This document shows, piece by piece, positions 26,388-34,584 of a stretch of 64,000 nt of DNA. The stretch is taken from the NCBI RefSeq assembly GCF_004362215.1, contig NZ_SNWR01000001.1, positions 1,488,001 through 1,552,000 on the forward strand. The letters run 5' to 3'. The translations under genes were made by a program, and so were the position numbers. The number at the start of each line of letters is the position of its first letter. Position 1 is the first letter of the stretch. The notes below the pieces were generated by a model that saw nothing but the letters and a program-made list of their open reading frames with translations, was not told the origin of the DNA and ran no database searches. Source of the stretch: Paractinoplanes brasiliensis (GTDB taxonomy: Bacteria; Actinomycetota; Actinomycetes; Mycobacteriales; Micromonosporaceae).

Positions 26388-27293
26388 TCAGACCGACGGG
26401 TTCACTTCGGGCGTGGTGATCGCGCCGGCGGTGACACCCCACTTGTCGAGGATCTGCTTGTACGTGCCGTCGGCGATCAGCGCCTTGACGGCCTCGCTCA
26501 GCACGTTCGCGAACTCGGTCTGGTCCTTCGCCACGGCGTAGCCGTACGGGGCCGAGTCGTAGATGTCGCCGACCAGCGCCAGCGAGCCCTGCGTCTGCTT
26601 CACCGCGTACGCGACCACCGGCGAGTCGGCCAGCATGGCCTCGTCCTTGCCCGTGTTCACGGCGTTGGTGGCGTCCGACTGCTTCTGGTACTGGTCGATC
26701 GTGATGGCCTTCTTGCCGGCGTCGGTGCACTTCTTCGAGCGCGCCTGCAGGTCGTCGACCTGCACCGTCGCGGTCTGCACGGCGATCTTCCTGCCGCACA
26801 CGTCGTCCGGGTTGATCGTCACGCCGGCCTTGGCGGCCCACTGGGTGCCCGCCGAGAAGTAGGAGACCATGTTGACCTCCTTCATCCGCTCGGCGTTGAT
26901 CGTGAAGGAGGAGACGCCGACCGAGTACTTCTTGGTGGTGACGCCCGGGATGATGCTGTCGAACGTGGCGGAGGTCCACTCGGTGGTGAGGCCGAGCTTC
27001 TGGGCCACGGCGTTGAACAGGTCGACATCCATGCCGACGACGGTCTTGCCGTCGGTGTCGAGGAACTCGTTCGGCGCGTACGACGAGTCCGTGCCGATCG
27101 TCAGCTTGCCCGCTGCCTTGATGTCGGCCGGGACCTTGTCGGCGAGCGCGGTGTCGGCGGACGCGCTGGGCGCCGGGGCGGAGCCCGTGCCGGAGTCGTC
27201 GGACTCCGAGCCGCAGGCGCCCATCGACAACGTCAGCGCGGCCGCGGCGGCCAGGCCGAGGATCGCCCGGCGGCCGGGGGTGGTGCGCAACAT
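26388..27293 (-). CDS. Amino acid ABC transporter substrate-binding lipoprotein
   Basis: A 301-residue family 3 solute-binding protein. The signal peptide ends in the lipobox LSMGAC (Cys27), so the mature protein is membrane anchored outside the cell. A Ser/Ala/Pro-rich linker is followed by LTIGTDSSYAPNEFLDTDGKTVVGMDVDLFNAVAQKLG, typical of polar or basic amino acid binders. GGAG precedes the ATG. It starts 29 bases after the livF stop on the same strand, so both uptake systems may be co-transcribed. Confidence 0.94.
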   Translation of the reverse strand: MLRTTPGRRAILGLAAAAALTLSMGACGSESDDSGTGSAPAPSASADTALADKVPADIKAAGKLTIGTDSSYAPNEFLDTDGKTVVGMDVDLFNAVAQKLGLTTEWTSATFDSIIPGVTTKKYSVGVSSFTINAERMKEVNMVSYFSAGTQWAAKAGVTINPDDVCGRKIAVQTATVQVDDLQARSKKCTDAGKKAITIDQYQKQSDATNAVNTGKDEAMLADSPVVAYAVKQTQGSLALVGDIYDSAPYGYAVAKDQTEFANVLSEAVKALIADGTYKQILDKWGVTAGAITTPEVNPSV

Positions 27294-27322
27294 GATGGCT
27301 CCCTCAGGAAGAGAAATCGTAT

Positions 27323-28033
27323 TTAAGCGACGCCCAGGTAGGCGTCCTTGACCGCGGGATCGTTCAGGAGATCGGCGCCGGTGCCCTCCTTGACGATCCG
27401 CCCGGTCTCCAGAACGTACGCGCGATGCGCCCGCGACAGGGCCTGCTGGGCGTTCTGCTCCACCAGCAGCACGGTCGTGCCCTGCTGGTTGATCTCGACG
27501 ATGATGTCGAAGATCTGCTGGATCAGCATCGGCGCGAGACCCATCGACGGCTCGTCGAGCAGCAGCAACTTGGGCCGGCTCATCAGGGCCCGGCCCACCG
27601 CCAGCATCTGCTGCTCACCGCCGGACAGCGTGCCGCCCGCCTGCTTCTCGCGCTCCTTGAGCCGCGGGAACAGGGTAAATGCGCGCTGCATGTCCTCGTC
27701 GATCTCGGCGCGGCTCTTGCGGGTGTAGGCGCCCATCTCGAGGTTCTCCCGCACCGTCATGCCCGGGAAGATGCCCCGGCCCTCGGGCGACTGCGAGACG
27801 CCGCGGATCACCCGCAGGTCGGCGCGCAGCTTGGTGATGTCCTCGCCGTCGAACCGGATCGTGCCCTGCGACACCGGGCGCAGGCCCGAGATGGCCCGCA
27901 TCGTGGTCGACTTGCCGGCGCCGTTCGCGCCGATCAGGGCCACGACCTCGCCCTGCCCGACGGTGAGGCTGATGCCGTGCAGGGCCTGGATGCGCCCGTA
28001 AGCCAGCGTCACGTTGTCGATCTCAAGCAGCAT
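27323..28033 (-). CDS. livF: Branched-chain amino acid ABC transporter ATPase LivF
   Basis: A 236-residue ATPase. Walker A is GANGAGKST, and the LivF pattern continues with SQSPEGRGIFPGMTVRENLEMG, the signature LSGGEQQMLAVGRALM and Walker B LLLDEPSMGLAP. It pairs with LivG to power the LivH-LivM pore for Leu, Ile and Val or a related ligand. Its ATG overlaps the livG end by 11 bases. It is the last liv gene before the polar amino acid transporter set. Confidence 0.95.
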   Translation of the reverse strand: MLLEIDNVTLAYGRIQALHGISLTVGQGEVVALIGANGAGKSTTMRAISGLRPVSQGTIRFDGEDITKLRADLRVIRGVSQSPEGRGIFPGMTVRENLEMGAYTRKSRAEIDEDMQRAFTLFPRLKEREKQAGGTLSGGEQQMLAVGRALMSRPKLLLLDEPSMGLAPMLIQQIFDIIVEINQQGTTVLLVEQNAQQALSRAHRAYVLETGRIVKEGTGADLLNDPAVKDAYLGVA

Positions 28034-28916
28034 CGGTGGGCACCCCCAGGTAGGCGGCGATGACAGCCGGGTTGTCCCGCACCTCGGCGGGCGTTCCCTC
28101 GGCGATCTTCTTGCCGAACTCCAGCACGACGATCCGGTCGGTGACGCCCATGACCAGGCGCATGTCGTGCTCGATCAGCAGCACCGTCACCCCGGTGTCA
28201 CGGATCTTGCGGATGAGCTGGAGCAGCTCCACCTTCTCGGCCGGGTTGAAACCGGCGGCCGGCTCGTCCAGGCAGAGCAGGGTCGGATTGGTGGCCAGCG
28301 CCCGCGCGATCTCCAGGCGGCGCTGCTCACCGTAGGAGAGGTTCCGGCTCACATCGCCGGCCCGATGGGCGATCCCGACGAAGCGGAGCAATTCGATCGA
28401 ACGCGCGCGACCCGACTTCTCCTCGCGCCAGAACCGCGGCAGGCGGAACAGCGCGCTGATGACGCTCGTCTTGTGATGCGCGTCCGCGCCCACCATGACG
28501 TTCTCGAGCGCCGTCATCTCGGGGAACAGCCGCACGTTCTGGAACGTGCGGGCGATGCCGCCCCGGGTGATCTGGTGCTTCTTCTTACCGACGATCGACT
28601 CGCCCTGGAACCGGATGGCCCCCTCGGTCGGCCGGTAGACGCCGGTCATCGCGTTGAAGCAGGTGGTCTTGCCGGCGCCGTTCGGCCCGATCAGCCCGAA
28701 GATCTCGCCCTTGCGCAGCGAGAAGCTGACGTCGTTGAGCGCCACGACACCACCGAAACGCAGCGTCACGTGGTCGACCTCGAGCAGAACATCCTCACCC
28801 CGTACGGGGGAAGGGTTGGGCTCGGCAATCGATCCGCCCGTGGGGGCGGGGTCGGCCACAGGACGCGCGTTCTGCCGGTCCAGTTCCTCCGGCGTCTCCT
28901 GATGCGGCTCGCTCAC
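28023..28916 (-). CDS. livG: Branched-chain amino acid ABC transporter ATPase LivG
   Basis: A 297-residue ATPase with Walker A GPNGAGKTT, signature LSYGEQRRLEIARAL and Walker B LLCLDEPAAGFNP, then LLIEHDMRLVMGV, the LivG type. About 45 extra residues precede the core (EPHQETPEELDRQNARPVAD), longer than the usual 255-residue enzyme. The GTG at 28916 overlaps the livM stop (GTGA), which fixes the start and explains the extension. An internal start is possible but unsupported. Confidence 0.93.
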   Translation of the reverse strand: MSEPHQETPEELDRQNARPVADPAPTGGSIAEPNPSPVRGEDVLLEVDHVTLRFGGVVALNDVSFSLRKGEIFGLIGPNGAGKTTCFNAMTGVYRPTEGAIRFQGESIVGKKKHQITRGGIARTFQNVRLFPEMTALENVMVGADAHHKTSVISALFRLPRFWREEKSGRARSIELLRFVGIAHRAGDVSRNLSYGEQRRLEIARALATNPTLLCLDEPAAGFNPAEKVELLQLIRKIRDTGVTVLLIEHDMRLVMGVTDRIVVLEFGKKIAEGTPAEVRDNPAVIAAYLGVPTDAA

Positions 28917-30043
28917 TGGGGAGCCACCTCCTTCTCGCGGTCCTTGAGCTCCATCGCGCGGCGGCGGCTCGGGATCAGACCCTGCGGCCGCAGCACCATG
29001 ATCAGAATGATCGCGGCGCCGAAGATCGCGAATCGGTACTCGTACAGGTCGGTGTCGCCCACCGACAGGCCGCGCAGGCGGTCGGGGATGTACGAGATCA
29101 GCACGCCGCCCAGGATCGCGCCGGCCATGTTGCCGGAGCCACCCATGACCACGCCCGCCAGCACCAGGATCGAGAACTGGAGCACGAACGTCTGCGAGTT
29201 GATGAAGCTCTGCTCGCCGGCGAACAGCACGCCGCCCAGACCACCGATGAACGCGCCGATGGCGAACGCCCACAGCTTGTACTTGAAGGTGCGCACGCCC
29301 ATGACCTCGGCGGCTTCTTCGTCCTCGCGGATGGCCAGCCACGAGCGGCCGACCCGGCTGCGGTCGAGGTTCCGGACGCCCAGGATCACCAGGATGATGA
29401 CCGTCAGGCCGAGCCAGAAGTACGGCACCGCGTCGGTCACGCCGAAGATCGGCTCGCCGCCCCAGGAGCCCGGCGGGTGCGGGATGCTCGCGAAGCCACG
29501 GTCACCGCGCAGCACGTCCGTCGACGTTGCCACGATGCGGATGATCTCGGCGAAGCCCAGCGTCACGATCGCGAGGTAGTCACCGCGCAGCCGCAGGGTC
29601 GGCCAGCCCAGGATCACCCCGGCGATCATGGTGAGGACCAGCGCCGCCGGCACCGCCATCAGCCACTTCCAACCCGTCTCCTCGTAAAGGATCGAGTCGG
29701 GCGAGGTCAGCAGCGCCGTGCCGTAGGCGCCGACGGCGAAGAAGCCGACGTAGCCCAGGTCGAGCAGGCCCGCATAGCCCACCACCACGTTGAGGCCCAG
29801 GGCCAGCAACACGTAGTAGGACATGTTGAACAGGGCGCTCGGCCAGTCGATGCCCTCGGTGACGATCTGCGGCCCGATCAGCGGGATGTCACCCACGTAC
29901 GGCAGCATGTACGCCGCCACGGCCCCGGCCAGGATCACCAGCCAGCGCACCCACACCGGTTGCCGGCCCAGCCAGCCCCGGACCCCGCCGTTCGAGCGGA
30001 AAGAAGCCTTCTCGGTCTCGGTCTCGGTCTCGCTCACGCTCAT
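28913..30043 (-). CDS. livM: Branched-chain amino acid ABC transporter permease LivM
   Basis: A 376-residue permease with 8-10 helices. The conserved YVLLALGLNVVVGYAGLLDLGYVGFFAVGAY and the coupling loop RSWLAIREDEEAAEVMGV are clear. The N-terminal tail contains an alternating Glu/Thr run (ETETETEK) from a short DNA repeat. It overlaps livG by 4 bases at its end. An 85-base gap separates it from livH. Confidence 0.94.
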   Translation of the reverse strand: MSVSETETETEKASFRSNGGVRGWLGRQPVWVRWLVILAGAVAAYMLPYVGDIPLIGPQIVTEGIDWPSALFNMSYYVLLALGLNVVVGYAGLLDLGYVGFFAVGAYGTALLTSPDSILYEETGWKWLMAVPAALVLTMIAGVILGWPTLRLRGDYLAIVTLGFAEIIRIVATSTDVLRGDRGFASIPHPPGSWGGEPIFGVTDAVPYFWLGLTVIILVILGVRNLDRSRVGRSWLAIREDEEAAEVMGVRTFKYKLWAFAIGAFIGGLGGVLFAGEQSFINSQTFVLQFSILVLAGVVMGGSGNMAGAILGGVLISYIPDRLRGLSVGDTDLYEYRFAIFGAAIILIMVLRPQGLIPSRRRAMELKDREKEVAPQ

Positions 30044-30128
30044 GCTGTGCCTGCCTTTGGCATGCGCTCCTGGCCCTCGCCTGCGAGGCCGTCGTTACGT
30101 GCGGCTGAGTGCCGCTCGGTGCAGTCGC

Positions 30129-31079
30129 TCATGCCCTGGCCCTTCCGAGCGACTCACCCAGCAGGCCGGTCGGCCGGAACAGCAGGATGACCACGAGCAG
30201 CACGAACGAGGCCGCGTGCAGCCACTGCGAACCGAACAGGCCCGCCGCGTAGTTCTGCAGCACGCCCAGCAGCAGGCCGCCGAGCAACGCGCCCCGCAGG
30301 TTGCCGATGCCGCCCAGCACGGCGGCGGTGAACGCGTCGATGCCGAGCAGGAAGCCGGCGTCGTACCGGGTCACGCCGATCTTCAGGTTGTACATGACCG
30401 CCGCGATGCCCGCCATCAGACCGCCCAGCAGGAACACCAGGGCGATCACGCGGGACTTGTTGACGCCCATGAGCGCGGCGCTGTCGGGGTTCTGCGCCAC
30501 CGCGCGAACACCCCGGCCCAGCCGCGACCCGTTGATGAAACGATCCAGCGCGAACATCATCACCAGCGCCAGCACGATGATGAGGATCTGCAGGTTCGTG
30601 ATCGTGGTGTCACCGATGGTGAACACCGGCCGGGCCTGGATGACCGGCGGCACGCCGGTCTGGTTGCGGTGCGTCAGAACACCCACGACCTCGGAGATGA
30701 ACAGCGAGGCGCCGATGGCGGTGATCAGGAAGGCCAGCGGCGGGGCGTTGCGCCGGCGCAGCGGCCGGTAGGCCACGAACTCGACGGTCAGCGCGGTAGC
30801 GCCCGAGACGATGATGGCGGCGATCAGGCCGACCACCATGTACAGCAGCATCGAGCCGACCGCCGGAACCGGCGAGTTCTGGTCGAGTCCGAACAGGCCC
30901 CACGCCAGCAGGGTGGCGTAGGTGCCGAGGAGGAAGACCTCGGAGTGCGCGAAGTTGATGAGCCGCAGCACACCGTAGACCAGCGTGTAGCCCAGGGCGA
31001 ACAACGCGATGATCGCGCCCTGGGCCAGACCCGTCACGGTGAGCGGCCCGAAATCATTGATCAGACCGGAAAAATCCAC
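30129..31079 (-). CDS. livH: Branched-chain amino acid ABC transporter permease LivH
   Basis: A 316-residue permease with about eight helices. It opens GLAQGAIIALFALGYTLVYGVLRLINFAHSEVFLLG, and the coupling loop is GRGVRAVAQNPDSAALMGVN. It forms the pore with LivM. The GTG at 31079 has GGAG eight bases upstream, and the frame further left is non-coding. It follows livJ across 85 bases that hold a strong hairpin, which probably lowers its expression relative to the binding protein. Confidence 0.94.
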   Translation of the reverse strand: MDFSGLINDFGPLTVTGLAQGAIIALFALGYTLVYGVLRLINFAHSEVFLLGTYATLLAWGLFGLDQNSPVPAVGSMLLYMVVGLIAAIIVSGATALTVEFVAYRPLRRRNAPPLAFLITAIGASLFISEVVGVLTHRNQTGVPPVIQARPVFTIGDTTITNLQILIIVLALVMMFALDRFINGSRLGRGVRAVAQNPDSAALMGVNKSRVIALVFLLGGLMAGIAAVMYNLKIGVTRYDAGFLLGIDAFTAAVLGGIGNLRGALLGGLLLGVLQNYAAGLFGSQWLHAASFVLLVVILLFRPTGLLGESLGRARA

Positions 31080-31101
31080 AGAGGGGCTCCATAAACGACG
31101 A

Positions 31102-31138
31102 GGTCGGTGCGGCCGGAGATCATCCGGCCGCACCGGCC
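31102..31138 (-). terminator. Intercistronic hairpin (attenuator) between livJ and livH
   Basis: A perfect 12-bp stem (GGTGCGGCCGGA with TCCGGCCGCACC) around the 5-base loop GATCA, extendable by four more pairs including one wobble. No T-run follows. Such hairpins after substrate-binding-protein genes commonly protect the 5' message or partly terminate, giving more binding protein than permease. Confidence 0.7.
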
Positions 31139-31164
31139 CTACAGAGAATTGGCGCTGACCACGA

Positions 31165-32331
31165 TCAGGAGGTCTTGATCTCCACGTCGGCCTTGGCGTC
31201 GCCGGAGTTGTCGAACTTGAACGCCCACACCTTGATGAAGCTGGGGTCGAGCTCACCGGTCTCGGTGAACTTGTAGGTGTTCGCGATGCCCTTGTAGTTC
31301 ACGGTCTTCAGGTACTCGAGGAGCTTCGCCTGAGTGTTGTTACCCGCGTCGATGCCCTGAAGGAAGATGTTCGCGGCGTCGTAAGCGACGTCGGAGTAGG
31401 TGCCGGCGTCCTGGTTCCACTTCGCCTTGTAGTCGTTGACGAAGGTGCCACCCGCCGCCTCCGGCGGGGAACACGGGCAGGTCACAACGGTGCCGACCGC
31501 GGCCGCGACACCCGAGGCCTTGGACAGGCCGGGGTCCTTCATGCCGTCGCCGCCGAGCAGCGTGCCCTTCCAACCGGCAGCGGTGAGCTGCTTGCGGATG
31601 ATGCCCGCGTTGGTGTAGTAGCCGCCGTAGAACAACGCCGTGGCGCCGCTCGAGGTCACCTTCTGGACCAGGGCCGAGAAGTCGGCCTGCTTGCCGTCAC
31701 CCTCGGTCTTGTCGGTCGCGACAACCAGCGAGCCGAGCTTCGACTTCACCACGTCGGCCAGGCCGGCGCCGTACGCCGACTGGTCGTCCGCGACGAAGAC
31801 CTTCTGGGCCTTCAGGTTGTCCTTGATGTACGACGCGGCGGCCGGACCCTGGGCGTCGTCGTTGGCGACGGCGCGGTGGAAGACCTTCCAGCCCTTCGAC
31901 GACAGCGAGACGCGCGTCGCCGACGGGGTGATGGTCGGGATGCCGGCCGACTCGAAGATCGGGTCGGCGGCCTCGGACTCGCCCGAGAAGGGCGGGCCGA
32001 CGATGCCCAGGATCTTCTTGTCCGCGACCAGGCTGCGGGCGACACCGGGAGCGACCGAGGCCTCACCCTGGGAGTCGAACTTCGCGACCTCGATACACGT
32101 CGAGCCCTTGGACTTGTTGTACTGGTCGATAGCCAGCTCGAAGCCCTGCTCGATGTTCACACCGAGGTTGGCGGCCGAGCCGGTCAGAGCGCCGAAGAAC
32201 GCGAGCTTGTAGCCGCAGTTCCCCTCGCTCGCGGTGTCGTCGCTGCTCGATCCGCTATTACAAGCAGCAGCACCGGCGATGAGCCCGATGATGGCCACCC
32301 CGCCGATGGCTCGTGCGAGAACCTGCCTCAA
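31165..32331 (-). CDS. livJ: Branched-chain amino acid ABC transporter substrate-binding lipoprotein
   Basis: A protein of about 388 residues of the Leu/Ile/Val-binding type (periplasmic-binding fold type I). The signal LARAIGGVAIIGLIAGAAAC ends in a lipobox with a Cys anchor. LAFFGALTGSAANLGVNIEQGFELAIDQYN, VGPPFSGESEAADPIFESAGIPTITPSAT and FHRAVANDDAQGPAAASYI are family-typical. The TTG at 32331 is chosen because GGAGG lies nine bases upstream and it places the signal at the N-terminus; an ATG at 32385 would add 18 residues. It is the first gene of the liv run, 207 bases after the ANTAR regulator. Confidence 0.92.
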   Translation of the reverse strand: MRQVLARAIGGVAIIGLIAGAAACNSGSSSDDTASEGNCGYKLAFFGALTGSAANLGVNIEQGFELAIDQYNKSKGSTCIEVAKFDSQGEASVAPGVARSLVADKKILGIVGPPFSGESEAADPIFESAGIPTITPSATRVSLSSKGWKVFHRAVANDDAQGPAAASYIKDNLKAQKVFVADDQSAYGAGLADVVKSKLGSLVVATDKTEGDGKQADFSALVQKVTSSGATALFYGGYYTNAGIIRKQLTAAGWKGTLLGGDGMKDPGLSKASGVAAAVGTVVTCPCSPPEAAGGTFVNDYKAKWNQDAGTYSDVAYDAANIFLQGIDAGNNTQAKLLEYLKTVNYKGIANTYKFTETGELDPSFIKVWAFKFDNSGDAKADVEIKTS

Positions 32332-32538
32332 GGTTGGAACCCTCCTCCATACGAACCCACCGAGCCACTGCCGGCCGATTGGCACTTGCGCGCCCCACGA
32401 CCACCCGTGCCCCGTTATGGGGCGGGACGTTATCCCAGGTTCAGGGCCTGCTGAAAGAGTTCACTCGGGCTTTCACCGAACCGTTACGTGCGATGACCCG
32501 AAGGCCCTGGGAGGTGTTACAACCCGAGGCTGGCTTGA

Positions 32539-33162
32539 TCAACTATTGGCGGGTTGCGTGCCGCCCGCTTCCTGACCCTCCGCCAGGATCCGGTCGGCCA
32601 CTTCACGCATAGTCATGCGGTGGTCCATCGCCGTGCGCTGAATCCACTTGAACGCCTGCGGTTCGGTCATCTGATACTTCGTCATCAGCTCACCCTTGGC
32701 CCGCTCGACCGATTTGCGCGTCTCGAGGCGCTCGGTCAGGCCGGCGACCTCGGACTCCAGAACGGCGATCTCGGAGTACCTCGACAGGGCGATCTCGACC
32801 GCCGGAACGAGGTCGGATTTCTGGAACGGCTTGACCAGATAGGCCATCGCGCCGGCCGCGCGGGCCCGCTCGACGAGGTCGCGCTGGCTGAACGCGGTCA
32901 GGATGACAACCGGGGCGATCCGGCCCCCGGCGATCCGCTCGGCGGCCGCCAGCCCGTCCATGATGGGCATTTTGATGTCGAGAATGACGAGGTCGGGGCG
33001 CAACTCCTCGGCCAGACGGACGGCGGTCTCGCCGTCGCCGGCCTCACCGACGACGTCGTAGCCCTCCTCGACGAGCATCTCGGCCAGGTCCAGACGGATG
33101 AGCGCCTCGTCCTCGGCGATCAACACCCGCTTGCGCTCGGCACCAGCCTGCGAGTCGGCCAC
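32539..33162 (-). CDS. ANTAR-domain response regulator (PdtaR-like)
   Basis: A 207-residue two-domain regulator. The receiver domain (about 10-125) has the acidic pair in LIAEDEALIR, phospho-acceptor Asp62 in LVILDIKMP, and the Lys in AYLVKPFQ. The C-terminal ANTAR domain (about 135-195: LETRKSVERAKGELMTKYQMTEPQAFKWIQRTAMDHRM) binds paired hexaloop hairpins in RNA and blocks termination. This matches mycobacterial PdtaR, whose partner kinase PdtaS is encoded elsewhere. No kinase is adjacent. GTG 33162 is chosen; a TTG at 33189 would add nine residues. It lies upstream of livJ on the same strand. Confidence 0.92.
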   Translation of the reverse strand: MADSQAGAERKRVLIAEDEALIRLDLAEMLVEEGYDVVGEAGDGETAVRLAEELRPDLVILDIKMPIMDGLAAAERIAGGRIAPVVILTAFSQRDLVERARAAGAMAYLVKPFQKSDLVPAVEIALSRYSEIAVLESEVAGLTERLETRKSVERAKGELMTKYQMTEPQAFKWIQRTAMDHRMTMREVADRILAEGQEAGGTQPANS

Positions 33163-33290
33163 TGAACCCCTACCCCCAACGTTCTTCAAGTCGCGACACC
33201 CCGGTATGCGGGTGTCGCCGCCCTAAGCCTAGTGGGTACGCTGTCCCCTGCTTGGACCAGCGTGACCTTGTCTCGCTCCGGTCCCGGCAT

Positions 33291-33373
33291 GCCGGGGTGG
33301 TGGAATGGCATACACGGGTCACTCAAAATGATTTGCTCGAGAGGGCATGCGGGTTCGACTCCCGTCCCCGGCA
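33291..33373 (+). tRNA. tRNA-Leu (anticodon CAA)
   Basis: An 83-base class II tRNA. The acceptor stem GCCGGGG pairs with CCCCGGC, followed by discriminator A. The anticodon stem GGTCA/TGATT (two G-U pairs) closes the loop CTCAAAA, giving anticodon CAA, which reads UUG. The long variable arm GCTCGAGAGGGC and the T arm GCGGG-TTCGACT-CCCGT support leucine identity. CCA is not encoded. Coordinates follow the acceptor stem. Confidence 0.93.
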
Positions 33374-33839
33374 CCGATCGCGACGTTTTCTACTCTGCTG
33401 ACGGCGGATTTCCGCCGCGTGCCCACAATGTTTCGCCGGGAGAAATCCGCGTGTCCGCCGGAATGCAGCTCAGCATCGCATTTTTAGGCTGACGGTCCCC
33501 ATCGCCGAACAATCGAAGGCGAATCGACCGCACGACTTTCTACTCGCCGTCAGTGGCCATGACCGCCGGCACACACCGCCGAGCGCTCACCGGGCACAGC
33601 CGGCCAAACGCGCTGAGTGACATCGATCAATAGGACGCGAGAAACAATCGCGAACCGTGCCGAGGGGACTCGCTGTCGTCCGAGTCCGGTCAAGTCCCGG
33701 GCGCCGTTGTTCCGATCGGCGCCGGATCGGATGTTTCGGACATGCTGCTGCGGTGGCGGCCCGCTGTGAATCTGCACGAACCTCCCGTTCCGGCGCCGGG
33801 CGGATGTTGTCATGGCAGGGACACCTTCCTGGAGGCCTC
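33374..33839 (+). other. Non-coding, lower-GC region after tRNA-Leu
   Basis: A 466-base stretch with visibly lower GC than its surroundings and no gene with codon bias. Two similar segments, CGACGTTTTCTACTCTGCTG near 33383 and CGACTTTCTACTCGCCGTCAG near 33533, share TTTCTACTC and GACGG/GTCAG ends and may be a degenerate repeat. No integrase, att duplication of the tRNA 3' end or terminator was seen. Confidence 0.5.
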
Positions 33840-34508
33840 ATGCTGTGGTCCGGTTCTTCGCCCCTGTCCGTGATGCGGGAGAGCATGTGGGGGTTTCTGC
33901 TGTTCGCGGGCGTGGCGTGGCTGGCGGTCGGGTGGAGCGTGCTGCGCCTGGAACCGGCCGCCATCGCGGAGGTGGCCGGGCCGGTGATCTTCTTCGGGGC
34001 GCTGTGCGAGATCGTGCGCGCGCTGGCCGGCACGAAGACGTGGTGGATGAACGCGGCCATGGCGGCGCTGTTCGCCGGGACCGGGGTCGTGGTGCTGCTG
34101 GACCGGGACGCGACCTACACCACCCCGGCCTCGCTGATCGGGTGGTTCCTGATGGTGCGGGGCACCGTGGACATCGCCGTGGCCACCATGAACCGGGGCA
34201 TCGACCGCACCTGGGGCCTCATGATCACCGTCGGGGCGCTGCAGGCGGGGCTCGGCTTCTACGCGGCGAGCCCCTGGGCCCGTACGGCCGACCCGGTGAT
34301 CCTCACGCTGGGCGCGCTCGCCGTGCTGCGGGCCATCGCCGACCTGGTCACTGCTCTGCGGCTGCGCGAAGTGGCGGCGGCCCGGCACGACGTGCTGCAC
34401 CTCTCACCGGAACGGGAGGCGGGCGTGGCCGGGTACGCCGCGGGCCTGTCCGACTTCGACACGCAGCCGGCCGCCAAGCACCGGGCCGAGGCCGCGGAAA
34501 AGCTTTAG
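33840..34508 (+). CDS. HdeD-like (DUF308) membrane protein
   Basis: A 222-residue membrane protein with six helices in three pairs, typical of HdeD/DUF308: WGFLLFAGVAWLAVGWSVL, AGPVIFFGALCEIVRALAG, WWMNAAMAALFAGTGVVVLL, LIGWFLMVRGTVDIAVA, GLMITVGALQAGLGFYA and ILTLGALAVLRAIADLV. In enterobacteria HdeD aids acid resistance; here the role is unknown. A charged cytoplasmic tail of about 45 residues follows. The ATG at 33840 has GGAGG six bases upstream. It is convergent with tesB. Confidence 0.85.
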   Translation: MLWSGSSPLSVMRESMWGFLLFAGVAWLAVGWSVLRLEPAAIAEVAGPVIFFGALCEIVRALAGTKTWWMNAAMAALFAGTGVVVLLDRDATYTTPASLIGWFLMVRGTVDIAVATMNRGIDRTWGLMITVGALQAGLGFYAASPWARTADPVILTLGALAVLRAIADLVTALRLREVAAARHDVLHLSPEREAGVAGYAAGLSDFDTQPAAKHRAEAAEKL

Positions 34509-34516
34509 TCTCCCCT

Positions 34517-34579
34517 GCCCCGCCGGACACGGATCCGTCAACGGTCAGTCGCCGGACCGGGAACCCTGTCCGGCGGGGC
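34517..34579. terminator. Long-loop inverted repeat between convergent genes
   Basis: Perfect 13-base arms GCCCCGCCGGACA and TGTCCGGCGGGGC separated by 37 bases. It starts 8 bases after the HdeD-like stop and ends 5 bases before the tesB stop, so it probably terminates transcription from both sides. Confidence 0.65.
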
Positions 34580-34584
34580 GTGAC

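Noticed and set aside
33291..33839. Integrated element at tRNA-Leu
   Set aside because: No integrase and no duplicated tRNA 3' end was found in the window.
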